The translations under genes and the position numbers were made by a program. Under the pieces are notes generated by a model, which made no database searches, was not told where the DNA came from, and saw nothing but the letters and a program-made list of their open reading frames with translations. A DNA stretch of 64,000 nt from Bathynomus jamesi (taxonomy: Eukaryota; Arthropoda; Malacostraca; Isopoda; Cirolanidae). This document shows positions 42,292 to 54,094 of this stretch, in pieces (position 1 is the stretch's first letter; each line of letters begins with the position of its first letter). The stretch covers positions 1,820,001-1,884,000 of the forward strand of contig JAJOZX010000086.1 of assembly GCA_023014485.1 (NCBI GenBank), read 5' to 3'.

Positions 42292-42670
42292 TGTAGTAAT
42301 TAACTTTATTAAACCTTTCTTATCTTCGCTTTTGGTACTATTTTCCCTTTATTCCATTTCTCTTCTATCATTAATCATTCTCTGTACACACTTTTCACTA
42401 TACTTTATAAATACGGTAGACGTGGCCGAGTGAGTGGAAAACCGTTATAAATTGAACCGGCATGGGAGACCGGGGTATTAATTATACTCTTCATTACACT
42501 TTACTGACTTTATTTATGCCGAAAACACTGAGATTAAACGGGGTAATGCGAGAGGGGATTTAACGTTAACATTTCAGTCGGGATAAATACGAAATCCTAT
42601 TCTAAATTCACACAAAACATCTTAGAACCAAAAGACAACTTCTTAAACGCAAGGCCTCCCGGTGACTGGA
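42292..42670 (+). repeat. Direct repeat, left copy (possible 5' LTR)
   Basis: About 380 bases, roughly 95 per cent the same as 48443-48840 by eye. The right copy has an extra tandem TCATTAATCATTCTCTG. Confidence 0.75.
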
Positions 42671-44099
42671 ATAAGTTTTTCAAAAGGAAAACTTATTAAT
42701 ATCGTTTAATAAATTTATTTATTTATTCAACAAAATTATTTATTTTGCAATTTTTTTCATTTTTTTCTTTAACAAAATTCAAGTTAGAGAAGAAATCATT
42801 AGAATGACAAATTCCACACATCAGATATTTTGTATCATTTTATAAAAATCGAGAAACAAAAACTATAATATTCACAACATTTGCCTAAAATAACATTTCA
42901 CACTAATCATCAAATTTACAACCTGTAACGAAGTTGTAACCTGAAAAAAATAACGGACAATTTTCTTATCATTGGTTACACAAATTTCAAGTTCACAATC
43001 TATTCCAGCGATTCCTGATCAAAGATTGCTTTACATTCGAAACAATTATTTATATAGTTACATAGTTAGTATCAGGGCAACATAGAAAAATAAGAAAATG
43101 TTTATATAAAATACTGACCAGAGAGCACATACTATTTCAAGAAATACACAACAAATATGGGCAATAATCACACCCTTTCACTTATAATTTCATTACATAA
43201 CAATCAGTACAATAATAGCTGGACGTTGTTTAGATCACAATCCGCACAGTTGAAAACGGACTTCTTCAATTTTCAATCGCAGCTCTCCTGCTCACTTCGC
43301 TAGAATGCAAGGGATTGTATCACCATGCAACAGGTCAGCACGCTTTAGGTTGGTTCCGCTCTCTCTCCAAATGGCGGAAAAAAAACAAGAGAGACGTCCA
43401 ATTCTAAGAGGATCGGGGGGGGGGGGGGAGATATTCTGAAAGTGGAACCACGCACCGGAATTGGACGGAATTTGCAATTCTAGAAGTCGACGAAGAAACT
43501 CGCCTGTCTCATCTCAACTTTTGTCGGTGAACGCTGCTCTTCCTACGTCCAGCTGAAAGACTCTCTTACTTGCAATAATCAAACTATCACTTCGCCGTAG
43601 GCGGTTTCACAACGAACCTACTGTATGTGTATGGACAGTAAAGCCTTAGACACTCGTTCAAACACTCGTGGTTTGCCTACCGAGTGCTAAAACACATATT
43701 TAGCGAAGCATCGAGCAGCATGACCAGCTACTGCCCGAAAAATACCAGTAGACCATCTTCGACTGAAACTGTCCTGTGCCAAGTCCCTGCACATTCGGTT
43801 TCTGTTCTCTCTTCTCTTCCGAAACTGTCCTGCGCCAAGTCCCTGTGCATTCGGTTTCTCTTCTCTTCTCTCTCATCGGTGATCGATCACCTGTCGGGTC
43901 AACTAAACTCAATGGATGGAATTTGGATCCAACTTAGCTGCCTCCAAATCGAGCCTCTTGAAATTTTGACCAAAAATTTATCAAAGTTTATACTGCTACT
44001 GATTATCACGTCATATTTAATTTACCAAATTTTCTCGACGTTTCACTTCGAAACAATAACTATAAATTTGCTCTGGCCAAATTCACGGAAAAACTATTA
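42671..44099. other. Interior of the LTR-like insertion, no gene recognised
   Basis: AT-rich, with a G-run near 43420. The segment 43680-43890 has two tandem 60-base units that share GAAACTGTCCTG and CATTCGGTTTCT. The 176-residue ORF over it has no family signature and I do not accept it. Confidence 0.45.
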
Positions 44100-44107
44100 C
44101 AAATTTC

Positions 44108-44395
44108 CAGAGCTGGGCACTTCCGCAAACACTTCCGCAAACCGCAAATTCCGCAATTGCGGAAGTATTTTTTCGTTTGCGGATTTGCGTTTGCGGCAAA
44201 GTCATCGCAAATGAGTGATTTTGAGTTTGCGGATTTGCGATTGCAAATCCGCAAACTCAAAATCACTTCCGCAAACGCAAATCCGCAAACGCAAATTCAC
44301 TAATTTGCGATGACTTTGCCGCAAACGCAAATCCGCAAACGAAAAACATCTTCCGCAATTGCGGAATTTGCGGTTTGCGGAAGTGCCCAGCTCTG
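44108..44395. mobile_element. Palindromic hAT MITE with perfect 8-bp TSD
   Basis: 288 bp, starting CAGAGCTGGGCACTTCCGC and ending in the exact complement, flanked on both sides by CAAATTTC (44100-44107 and 44396-44403). The whole element is a palindrome folding at about 44250, built from iterated GCAAACGCAAATCC units. Long ORFs across it are by-products of the palindrome. Confidence 0.93.
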
Positions 44396-44403
44396 CAAAT
44401 TTC

Positions 44404-45676
44404 ACAGAATTCACAAAATTTTAATCACAACCTAGCTACCAATAAGGTCACTTATGGCAGTTACATCGGAGAAGATAAAAATTCATGAAATGCAACGAAA
44501 CAAAGCTGTACAGTATAAATATAAAAGCGCCCATACATAGCAACCGTTATTATAATTTAAGAAATATTATTATTCAAACTACCTTCAGAAATCACATCGA
44601 TACATTTAAATACAAAAGACAAAAATGAAACCCAGAAACTTCATGTCACCAATTCTCTGAAAATCACGAACCCTCTTACACTTTGGGGGAAGCACACATA
44701 GATACCACAAAAACGTTACTGGCCATCTAAAAGGCTCCATCTCCGGTTAACACTCTACCTAAAGTTTCAACTGCATCGGTAAACCCAACTGAAGTTTAAA
44801 AAATAAAAAATTTCCAAAACAGATATTAAATAAAAAAATTTAAATATTAATACCGAAAATTAATTAATACATTAATTCCAACTTGAAAAGCTAAATTTCA
44901 TAGGAAGCACACTCGCAATTCACAAATTGCCTCTGAGAGACAACTCTCTCCTGCAACACAAAACCCAGTATGGTTTGTAAATCACGAAAATCCTATAATT
45001 TATCGTTTCCAAGTGAAACTACAAATTTACATCATTATTCTAAGTAAGAACAGATATTATGAACCCAAGAATACACGCAACCTACTATGTAAACAAAAAA
45101 AATAAAAAATCATTGCACAATGAAGAGTGTTCGCTTTGTTTGTAAGCGAGCCTCTATAAAAATATACCTCACCGAACTAAACTGCAGTAGATTGGGAAAC
45201 AATTTTTGTAACATTTTCTGTGCAAACGCGCGAACGAAAAAAATTTATCATTTTTAATACCCAAATTAAAACGTCAAGCAAAAAAAAACCACTCACTAAC
45301 AATAAAATCTAATTTCAGAATAAAAAAATTTAAACAGCCTAACCATACAAAATATCACTCGGAATTGTCTTGAAAATGAAAGAAAGAAAAAAATTAGACA
45401 ACAAAAACAGCCCACCTTATAAAAATATAACAATTAATGAATATATAAAAAAAATTAAAAAACAGAATTAATTTATCAAAAGAATTTACGAAAACAATTT
45501 CTTTATTTCAATTAAACAAATTTAGCTTCCTTGTGGTCACACAATTTATATACGGCAAACGTATAATCTTACAGCATCCGAATTTGACCCAGTATGAATT
45601 AGTATCTTTAAGATTATTTTTCGACGTTCACTTTAAAATTAACTTAACCTATAAAGCGAAAATTACAAAGCGATCC
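44404..45676. other. Gene-free AT-rich interior
   Basis: No recognisable gene or repeat structure. Confidence 0.45.
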
Positions 45677-45680
45677 TTAA

Positions 45681-45804
45681 CCCTTTCATGCTGTATGGGC
45701 GCAAATGGGACCATCAAATTTTACGAGATTTTAGTCATTCTGGAGATATAACATTAGTGGTTTTTTGTGGCATGAAAAGTAAACGAAAATCAGGCATGAA
45801 GGGG
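45681..45804. mobile_element. piggyBac-type MITE
   Basis: 124 bp with ends CCCTTTCATGC and GCATGAAGGGG, flanked by TTAA at 45677-45680 and 45805-45808. TTAA duplication and CCC-starting ends are typical of piggyBac elements. Confidence 0.8.
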
Positions 45805-45808
45805 TTAA

Positions 45809-47588
45809 AATTATACACATTTGATGTTAATGTGTCGGCTTGTAAATCCATTATATACATCTACTCAAAGAATAATCTCAAAAACTACCTAATAAATTCT
45901 GAAACATTTTTTTACTCACTGAATCTCTTAGAATGCTCTACTAAGTATGTACGTAAAAATGAACAATGAACAATTCCTATACCATCATTATATGGATTCA
46001 TTGTCTTCATGCAGTACTTATGTTTGTATGGTTTTTATGTTTGAATGTTAATTTTTACATAAGAAACCAAAATCGCCTAAGCGAGTTTTGGATAGAATTT
46101 CGATTTGTACTTCTTTATTCATTACTGCATTTCTCTAATTCATCTTTTCTAATAATGACTTATACGGTACGTATGACATAATGTGAATAACTATGACGTC
46201 ATAAAGTAACTTAATTCTCTTCACGTTTTCCATACCGCGAATACTGAATCACCCATTTGGTACGTGGATATCTTTCATGTTCAATGTATGGTAAATTCTT
46301 TAATAATAATAATAAAAAAAACTTCATTCTCTATACGTCATTACTTATATGTTGTGTCCTACCTATTGTCTACTGATGCGTATCAACCTATCAGTCCATA
46401 TTTTACGCGTGTCTATATTACGCACACAACCTATTGTGTTACGTACCAATATGTGTACAAAACTTGTGCATTCGTATATGTCCACTGATGATTACGTACA
46501 TCGTTACGTACATGTACAATTGTACATCCGTTCACATGTATTCTTTTTATTTCTCTTCTTTAAATTAATTAATTTCTCGCAAGATATTCATAAATGCTTA
46601 GGCGAGTGGTCGAATTCCGCTAATCAGCATGAATTGAACATCTGAAGACGAAAAATCTCCTCTCGCTCTAATTTCAATTTATAACACATTATTATGCGTT
46701 ATGTTAAATCATGTGTGTCATGTATGTATAAATTATCTCGTATGTGCCCATGTACTTTGTGTTGTACTAATAACCATAAAATAACCATATATAAATATAA
46801 GAACATTGTAAAAACAAAACAAAAAGTTATAGTAACTGTTTAATTGTAATTAACTGTAATACTTTAATTTAATATAATGTAATGTACTTTAATGAAACTG
46901 TAATTAAATGTAATAATCTAATATATAATGTAATAATGTACTTAGATTGTACTTATGTACTACTACGAAATTATATCGCCTTCAGAAAAGTATACTCGGC
47001 GAAAATACGATTAGTTTTTTTTTTTTTTTTTATTTGGAATCTTTCATCTGATCATGTGTTTAAAAGGGGGGAAACTTAACCTTCAACTGCATTCCCTCAA
47101 CATTTAGACTTATATGATACATGTAATTGTAAAATAACCACTTCATTACTTCACTCTTCTTTGGTCACTACTACGAGACTCCCTTGTTAGCAGCCTCGCT
47201 GCGAGGAGGGGGCAGAGGCCCCTTGCTTCCTTAATTGTTAGATTCCGGCCTGAGCCATGGTCGAAAGAGGTCGAACCTCTACCCCTGTAAATTCAGAGCA
47301 CTACCTGTAAATTTTTTAGAAGTAAATTACAGTAAGAGAAACTTTTTATTTTCTCCTTCGAGTTGGGCTCTCTTCAGAAGAACTTAGTCAGTAAAGTCGA
47401 TAAGTTTAGTACCAAGAGAAAGTATCAGAGTATTATCGAAAGAGAAGAATTAACAACTGTCGACCCTATAGCGAGAGAAAGAAATTAGAATATTATAGAA
47501 GAAATTATCTCGAGAAATATTCGTTGCTGCCTCCCAACCAGAACTCCCGTCGACTCCGAACCACCCCAGGGCCATAAAAGGAGGGGTT
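45809..47588. other. Gene-free AT-rich interior
   Basis: No supported ORF. A T-run lies near 47015. A GC-richer patch at 47170-47300 holds CGAAAGAGGTCGAACCTC, a small inverted repeat. Confidence 0.45.
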
Positions 47589-47646
<58 letters not shown>

Positions 47647-47914
47647 AAGTTCGGGAAGAACTGATTCGCCTCTATTTAAAAGGGCATATCTCGGCGGAAA
47701 AACAAAGAAAAAGTGAGAGGAAGAGAGGAAAAAGAAAGGGTGGAGGGGACAGTCGAAGTGGAAAAAAGACCAAGGATGACAAGGACTGCAGGGTCGAGCC
47801 CCATCATCCTTGGGTGCTAGGGCCGGGAAGGCGCACGTGAAACCTCCAGGAACAAGCACGTACAAACGAGCACAAAGAGCACTCAAGAGCACGAGTTGAG
47901 AACCCCCTTCCGGG

Positions 47915-47946
<32 letters not shown>
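47589..47946. repeat. Segment bracketed by two (TA)n arrays
   Basis: TA arrays at 47589-47642 and 47917-47945 flank about 270 bases of purine-rich sequence with a terminal CCCCCTTCCGGGGG hairpin. Its class is unknown. The long frame across it is mostly TA-array translation. Confidence 0.55.
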
Positions 47947-47947
<1 letters not shown>

Positions 47948-48442
47948 TTTTTTTTCATTACCTAGAAATGCGGTACATATTTACGCACAACCTTTTAAAC
48001 CTTACCGTATAAAAATGCATGTCACAATGTATTTAAACTAAAATAATTTAATTCATATAAGTGTAAAATTTATTTACTAATCATTATTATTATTATTATT
48101 ATTATCCCCACAATTATTGCTAATTCAGAAAATGTAAAAACAAAAAAACTTTAAACGCAAAATAGGTAAGCTTTAGACAGGAGTAAAAGTGGAAAGGAAA
48201 GAAAAAAAAAAGATATGAGTCACCGGACAGCAATTATCAATTTTGAAATTTCTCTCTCCGACCGCCGAACGAAACGACGAAATCTAAAGAAACCGCGCGA
48301 AGAAAGAGGAAACAAACGACTCTCGAATTAAATTTCAGACTCCAACTGACTCCAACCGGTAGCAACAATTTTAACCGAAATATAAGGCACGTGGGAAAGC
48401 CCCGTAAGTAAATGTAATTAGGGCCACCGTTTGCCACCAAAA
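47947..48442. other. Gene-free region before the 3' direct repeat
   Basis: Contains a short (TTA)n at 48085-48105. A GCCACCAAAA tract directly precedes the direct repeat. Confidence 0.45.
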
Positions 48443-49012
48443 TGTAATAATTAACTTTATTAAACCTTTCTTATCTTCGCTTTTGGTACTATTTTCTCTT
48501 TATTCCATTTCTCTTCTATCATTAATCATTCTCTGTATCATTAATCATTCTCTGTACACTCTTTTCACTATACTTTATAAATACGGTAAACGTGGCCGAG
48601 TGAGTGGAAAACCGTTATAAATTGAACCGGCATGGGAGACCGGGGGATTAATTATACTCTTCATTACACTTTACTGACTTTATTTATGCCGAAAACACTG
48701 AGATTAAACGGGGTAATGCGAGGGGTGATTTAACGTTAACATTTTAGTCGGAGAGAAATACGAAATCCTATTCTAAATTCACACAAAACATCTTAGGACC
48801 AAACGACAACTTCTTAAACGCAAAGCCTCCCGGTGACTGAAGGGCATTCCTACCCAGCCTTTAGCCTGTGTTCAGGCGTTGCCAACTCGTATTTCTATAT
48901 TTTTTTATAAACAAACCATTATTTATCGTAATTACATTTATTAAATATTATTATCTTCTTTATTAATTTCTTATAACCAAAACATTCTAATTTTTAATTA
49001 GACATTACTACA
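48443..49012 (+). repeat. Direct repeat, right copy (possible 3' LTR)
   Basis: Starts TGTAATAATTAAC and ends ATTACTACA next to a CT-rich flank. The first 398 bases match 42292-42670; the last 170 have no counterpart in the left copy. Confidence 0.65.
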
Positions 49013-49265
49013 CTCTCTCTCCTTCCTAAGCTGAGTATACCCCTTTAGGGTGTGAGGCGGTCCCATCTTCTCCCACAAAGTCTCTTCTCTCTCTCTCTTA
49101 GGTTAGGTGGACTCCCCCAGCTTGTTGCAGCTGTGGGGGGGGGATCTCCCTTTTTTCCTTTCTTTTCTTTTTTTTGCACCCTGGGGGAGGGGTTGTTGGC
49201 ACTGGGGGGGTTGGCACTGGCACTCATTTGATCAACACTGCAATTGCTCTGCACTGTACCATTTT
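49013..49265 (-). repeat. Dispersed repeat copy 2, second part
   Basis: Reverse complement of about 11245-11515, with shared GAGTATACCCCTTTAGGG, GCTTGTTGCAGCTG and CATTTGATCAACACTGC. It joins the Tc1-like gene at 49270 at the FPG-RW codons. Confidence 0.75.
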
Positions 49266-49489
49266 GCGGCCATTCTACTATCGACCAGGGAAGCGATCAT
49301 CTAGATGCGTTCTCACTGCACGGCTAAACTGAAGAGGAGCTCCGTCTTGTTGGATGTACATACGCAATCGTGTTGCCAAAGGTACGTCCTCTAACAGTGG
49401 CGGCAGTTCGTCTTGCAGAAATTGTAGATAACTGTCACCTGTAAGACCACCTTCGGAGATAAAGGGACCAATCAGCTGACCGTAGACTG

Positions 49490-50310
49490 CAGTGATGGCG
49501 AACCACTGACCCGCGGGTCAGGTAAGGATTTTAGTGACCCACGAGGCAATTTTTAGTGACCCACGAGCTTCTATTTAAATAAAATATGACTAATTTTTTA
49601 TATGTTCTGCCTTATAGTTTTAAAATTATTTTATTCTCCCACCGAAATAAACAGCTAATACACATTGAAACGTTTTTAAACGTAGAGTATACATTTAAAA
49701 ACGTGTGTGTATGTTTGACAACTTACAATTCGTCCAATTCCCCCATACTATTCAATTTGAAGGTCTTCAATTATCAGCTTTTCATTGGCTTGACATTGGT
49801 AATTTAGAAATGGAATTAGTTGACTTCGAAGAAAGTGCAGTATGGAAGACTAAATTTATTGATCTTAATCTGAAATTACGTACAAGAAAAGGAACTGGAG
49901 TCGTCAATGTTGGGTGTAACCAGACAACAATAATCAATAGGAGAGTAGAGAATCTTATTTTTGCAGAATGGAACTCTTTACCAAATTCTTTTGCATCAAT
50001 GAAAAAGCTATCATTAGCTCTGCTAATAATGTTGTTTGGTTCATCTTATTCATGTGAACAGTCGTTTTCCTCCATGAATTTCGTCAAATCCACCACTAGG
50101 AATCGCCTTGGCACAGATATGAGTGCTGCATGTGTGAGACTAAAGACAACTAAATATAATCCTCGGATCAAAACATTAGCAGCTAAAATCCAACAAGAAG
50201 TTTCTCACTAAAAATAGTAAATAAGTAAATTGTTGTGACCCAATTTCGTTTTTTTAAAAAACAAAAGTAACAAAAATGACCCACCAGCAAAAAAAGGTTC
50301 GCCACCACTG
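49490..50310 (+). mobile_element. hAT remnant nested in the Tc1-like gene
   Basis: The left end reads CAGTGATGGCGAACC and the right end GGTTCGCCACCACTG, a near-perfect inverted pair. Target duplications are CCGTAGAC (49480-49487) and CCGTAGAG (50311-50318), with two extra bases at the left. Most of the transposase is deleted. Confidence 0.87.
49705..50211 (+). pseudogene. hAT transposase C-terminal dimerisation domain
   Basis: An open 168-residue frame. It carries the C-terminal end of a hAT transposase of the ZBED5/GTF2IRD2-like type: FAEWNSLPNSFASMKKLSLA, then LFGSSYSCEQSFSSMNFVKS and TRNRLGTDMSAACVRLKTT. The CEQSFSSMN and NRL motifs are the hAT dimerisation signature. The N-terminal BED finger and the catalytic core are missing, and the segment before LQLSAFHWLDIG joins directly to the left TIR. 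It is a deletion derivative that cannot move on its own. Confidence 0.88.
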
Positions 50311-51145
50311 CCGTAGAGAATACCACACCACACATTGACACTGAACCGACGTTGAAAATTATTGTCCATAATGGCATGATGATTCATTTCTGATCACACA
50401 TGTGAATTGCGAGTGTTGTTGACACCGTCGCGGGTAAATTGAGCCTCATCACAGAACAAGACATATCGATGCAATTGTCGATCGAGCCAATTACAAAATT
50501 CCAGCCGTTGGGCACGATCCCCAGGTTGGAGGTGCTGAATGCGCTGTACGTGGTATGGATCCATGCCTTCTTCGTGTAACATTCTACATACTCTCGTTTG
50601 AGGAACTCTAAGACGTGTGGAAATCCTTCGCGTACTAACATGAGGACTCCACTGTACCATCTGAATAATGTTTTCCTGTTCAACCACATCTTGTTGTACC
50701 GGACGTTCAGATAAAACAGTAACGCTAGGAAATGAACCGCTCTCACGCAATTTCCGGAAAACGTTGCTAAACACTCGTCAATCCGGAATTCTTCGATTTG
50801 GAAAACGTCGCTGGTATTCAGCGAGAGCAGCAGTAGTATTTCCATCGCAAAATCCGTAAACATAAACAATATCGGCATATTCGGCATTTGAAAACGTAAA
50901 AGGCATACTGGACGCAAAAAAACATCAACTGCACGCTGTGAAACACAACACTCTACTGCGTAGTTAGTTCGGTTCGGTAAGTAGCTGTCAATTCAGTTCA
51001 AGGTCATGCATGCGCCTGCTTGAAATTCAAACATCCATAGCTCCATAAGCGTTAAGAATCGGATCTATGTTCATATGAACTTTTTAACTGGGAATGACCT
51101 CAGCTATAAGCTCCCGAAGTTATGACATTTCGTCGTGAATTACCA

Positions 51146-51391
<246 letters not shown>

Positions 51392-51399
51392 TTAGGGTG

Positions 51400-52185
51400 C
51401 CACATAAAAATCATTTTTTGATTTTTAGGACGGCCCTTTGTGGGATTGTTAGGTTGGGTGAAAAAGCCCTGAATATGAAATTTTAGCCAAATTGAAGGAT
51501 ATTTAGGGGTTCCGCATCGACCATCTCTGGCGTACCACGTGTCAGAAGTAATGAGTTTCTCCAAGAAATTGCTCCAGCTCCAAGGGGTAAGGTAACATGT
51601 ACAATGTCAATATAAATGCTATCATATACCATGGCGTAGAGGACAGTCACAGCTATATTTCCATAGCATTAAGTTTATTCCATCTCCAATATTTTTTCTT
51701 ATATTAATATTTTTGTCGCGGTTCAAAAGTTTTTTTTTCAAAGTTTCACCTTAATACGTTTATGCTTTGTAATCCAAACCACACCAACCGGCAACCAGCT
51801 TATAACAACACAATACGCAACTAGCAAACAGTGCAAACACCTTAACAATATTGTTCAACATTATTTCATAATTAATTGGAATAAACTTGTCCCACCATGC
51901 CTGGGTAGCAGGATACTATTCTCTGTGTGCAATGTTATTAATAATACAAAATCATTAAATCAATTTCAATTTTATTGCAACAAAACAACTTAATATTATT
52001 AAAATAAAAAACAGTTTATTCCGTATTAATCATAGTAATATACTGAGCCTACTGGCCATATAAATCAAAATAATAACTAAGAAATAAAGTATATACGATT
52101 ATACATTGTTATACAGGATTAATAGGAGTAACACCCTATAAAAATGAAGCAAATTCAAATATACCATAAAGTACTCCCAAACCCG
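51400..52185. other. 3' untranslated part of the TTAGGGTG-ended element
   Basis: AT-rich, no ORF. In copy 1 the corresponding stretch is only about 300 bases, so this one may hold a further insertion. Confidence 0.4.
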
Positions 52186-54094
52186 TTAAGGATTTCCGCT
52201 GCGGGCGCTCGGGTGCTCTTTGCGGTGCTTCTCAACGACTTGCATCAAGTACTGCCGTTGCTCCTCGTCCTTGGTGAGTGCGAGATTGTAGTTCTGCATC
52301 AGCGCGACCCCTCGCTCCGCCCGGACATTGACAACGCTCAACGTAGAGACACGGCGTTTCCCCGCCAGGTAGGAGACGCATTGTTCGATCAGGTAGCCGG
52401 CTCCAACTCTAGGAAAGAAGTATTGATCGCGAGCCGCTCGAAAAGAAGCGTGCTGGATGTCGTGCAAAAGTCTGCGACTGTCTTTCGCTCGAGCTCCTCC
52501 GGGCAGACGTCCAGGGCAATGCGCTTGGGTGGCTCCTCGGTGCCCTCGACATCCTTGATGGCCGTCGCAATTCGACTCTTCTCCTCCAGCGGAGTGTCGT
52601 CATCGAAGAGAGCGAGGGCGGCCAGGTGTTCACTCAGGTACCAGAGATGTCATCGAAACACAGGGGAGGTAGCCTTGGACACGTCCTTGTCCACCTTGTC
52701 GTAGTAACCAGCGCCTTGAGCATAGCCAGGTCAGTTCGAGGGGCAGCGGCGGGAAGGGGCGCCGTAAACCAGGCCGGAATGTAAACCAGCAGCGCAAAGT
52801 TTACGAAGCGCAGGATGCTCCGGGCCTCGCGAGCCTTAATGGGGAGCTGCTGCCGGAAGAGGTGGAGCTTCATGGCGTATATCACTTTGGCCATCCACCT
52901 GGCGCGGTGGAGTGCGCCCGGTCGCATGAAGCGCACACCTCGCTGGGGGACGCCTCCAAGCGCTATGATCGCCAGCTCCAGGAGCTCTCGGTAGTCGTCC
53001 CGCGGCTGGCCCTTGGTGATGTGACCCTTGAAACGCGCGATCAGATCGTCTCGCGCCTTGAGCAGCGGCTTAGTAAGGTCTTCCTTGGAGATGGCGCTGA
53101 ATTGGTCGGTGCAGAGGGATTGCCAGCGCTCCTTCAGTCGCGAGAACAGTTTAATGTCAGGACCAGAGGAGGGGCCCATGCACTCGATGAAGGCTTTCTC
53201 TGCCACCAATTCTAGCATGTGGTGCCGACAGGCCAGGTTCAGCAGCTGGCGGTGAAGGCCCTGCTCGATGAAGACGCAAGCGCCCGAAACGACGCCCGTG
53301 TTGGCAGCTGTCGTATCAAAGGAGAGCCCGACAACACGATCAGCGATTCCCCAGTCATCCAACGAGTTCAGCACAGCATCTGCTTGGGCGCGACCAGTTC
53401 CAGCAGGCAGCTTCGGCACGGAGAGAAGTTTGTCGACGCCGTCGCCGGACACAACTATGGCGAGGCGATCGACCTTCTTGCCGCTGAAGTCGGAGACCAT
53501 CTTCCCGTCCCAGTGAACGATGAGCGGGACACTGGGATCGAACGTCATCTTCACTTCTTTGGCGATTTCCCATCGATGACGCAATCGCCAACGCCGAATC
53601 GTCTCGTGACTGAGAGCCAGTTCATCTGTATCTTGAATATCCAGACCTGAAGCAGCTGCTTTCATGAGTTGAACGGCTCCACGGTTGCTTGTTTTGGTCC
53701 GGTCCAGTGCCGACGCTAGGTCTTGAGTCATAATGTTCTTTTTGCGACGGCGCTTTGTAGGTGGATTGGTTTCCTCTTCTGTCGAGCAATTAGGCGACGA
53801 CGACGAGTTTGATGATGTAAGGGTTGCTGTTGCCAGTGATTGCTCTGATTGCTTTTGGCGTTGCCTTTCTTTGGCAGCTTCACGCGCGGATGGACGTTGC
53901 TAAATTCCAGTGAGGATTTTGTCCACCCCGGACATGACACCACGGCGACCCTTTTCGCGTTGAGCAAGAAGGAAGTCGCGATCCTCCTGGATGGTGATGA
54001 CGGAGAGGGCGTTGTCGAGAGCCACGTCAAAAATGTCATCGAGTCCCTCGGTGAAGGCCGCCCTGGCTGACAACGGGGATAGGATTGTTAGCAC
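52186..54094 (-). pseudogene. DDE-like transposase of the TTAGGGTG-ended element, copy 2
   Basis: A second member of the family, about half identical in its core to the one at 35.1-37.3 kb. The N-terminal end at 54094 gives EGLDDIFDVALDNAL and EDRDFLLAQREKG. The main frame (53731-52634) contains IVHWDGKMVSDF, GLSFDTTAANTGVVSG and LACRHHMLELVAEK. It has the same 34-residue gap between the Asp of FDTTA and the Glu of HHMLE, and then HRARWMAKVIYAMKLHLFRQ. Past a shift it has HLWYLSEHLAALALFDDD, and the end (52467-52186) has SVVNVRAERGVALMQNYNLA with TKDEEQRQY. The start of the protein is lost. Frameshifts lie near 53740, 52640 and 52450. Confidence 0.78.

Larger units (their letters stand above)
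42292..49012. mobile_element. LTR-like insertion splitting dispersed repeat copy 2
   Basis: The insertion begins TGTAGTAATTAAC and ends GACATTACTACA, so its tips are TGTAGTAAT and ATTACTACA. About 380 bases at the left (42292-42670) recur at 48443-48840 in the same orientation, with landmarks GGCCGAGTGAGTGGAAAACC and CCGGCATGGGAGACCGG. A direct repeat at both ends suits an LTR element, the 3' LTR being about 48443-49012. The left copy diverges after 42670. No reverse transcriptase, integrase or gag is recognisable between them, so it would be non-autonomous or fully eroded. Confidence 0.55.
49270..50906 (-). pseudogene. Tc1-like transposase broken by a hAT element and the dispersed repeat
   Basis: On the minus strand the ATG at 50906 opens a DUF4817-like N-terminus (FCDGNTTAALAEYQRRFPNR). 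After a stop it continues VFSNVFRKLRESGSFPSV, STRRISTRLRVPQTRVCRML and the first Asp in VLFCDEAQFTRDGVNNTRNS. The frame runs to WCGILYG, where the hAT remnant (49490-50310) is inserted. It resumes at 49479 with QLIGPFISEGGLTGD, the second Asp in QQDGAPLQFSR, and stops at DDRFPG where the dispersed repeat begins. The third Asp region is therefore missing. The segment 50907-51110 is probably 5' UTR and TIR. Confidence 0.87.
51392..54094 (-). mobile_element. TTAGGGTG-ended DNA transposon, copy 2
   Basis: The 3' end (left side in the window) is TTAGGGTGCCACATA, again next to a TA array. The gene runs on the minus strand to 54094, where it meets a Tc1-like fragment, and the 5' end with the second TIR is missing. 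GC content of the coding part is much higher than that of its surroundings. Confidence 0.8.

Noticed and set aside
43684..44266. Long overlapping ORFs near the hAT palindrome
   Set aside because: They arise from a short tandem duplication and from the palindromic MITE. No family motif is visible.
47587..47958. 123-residue minus-strand ORF
   Set aside because: Both ends are TA-array translation and the middle has no recognisable domain.
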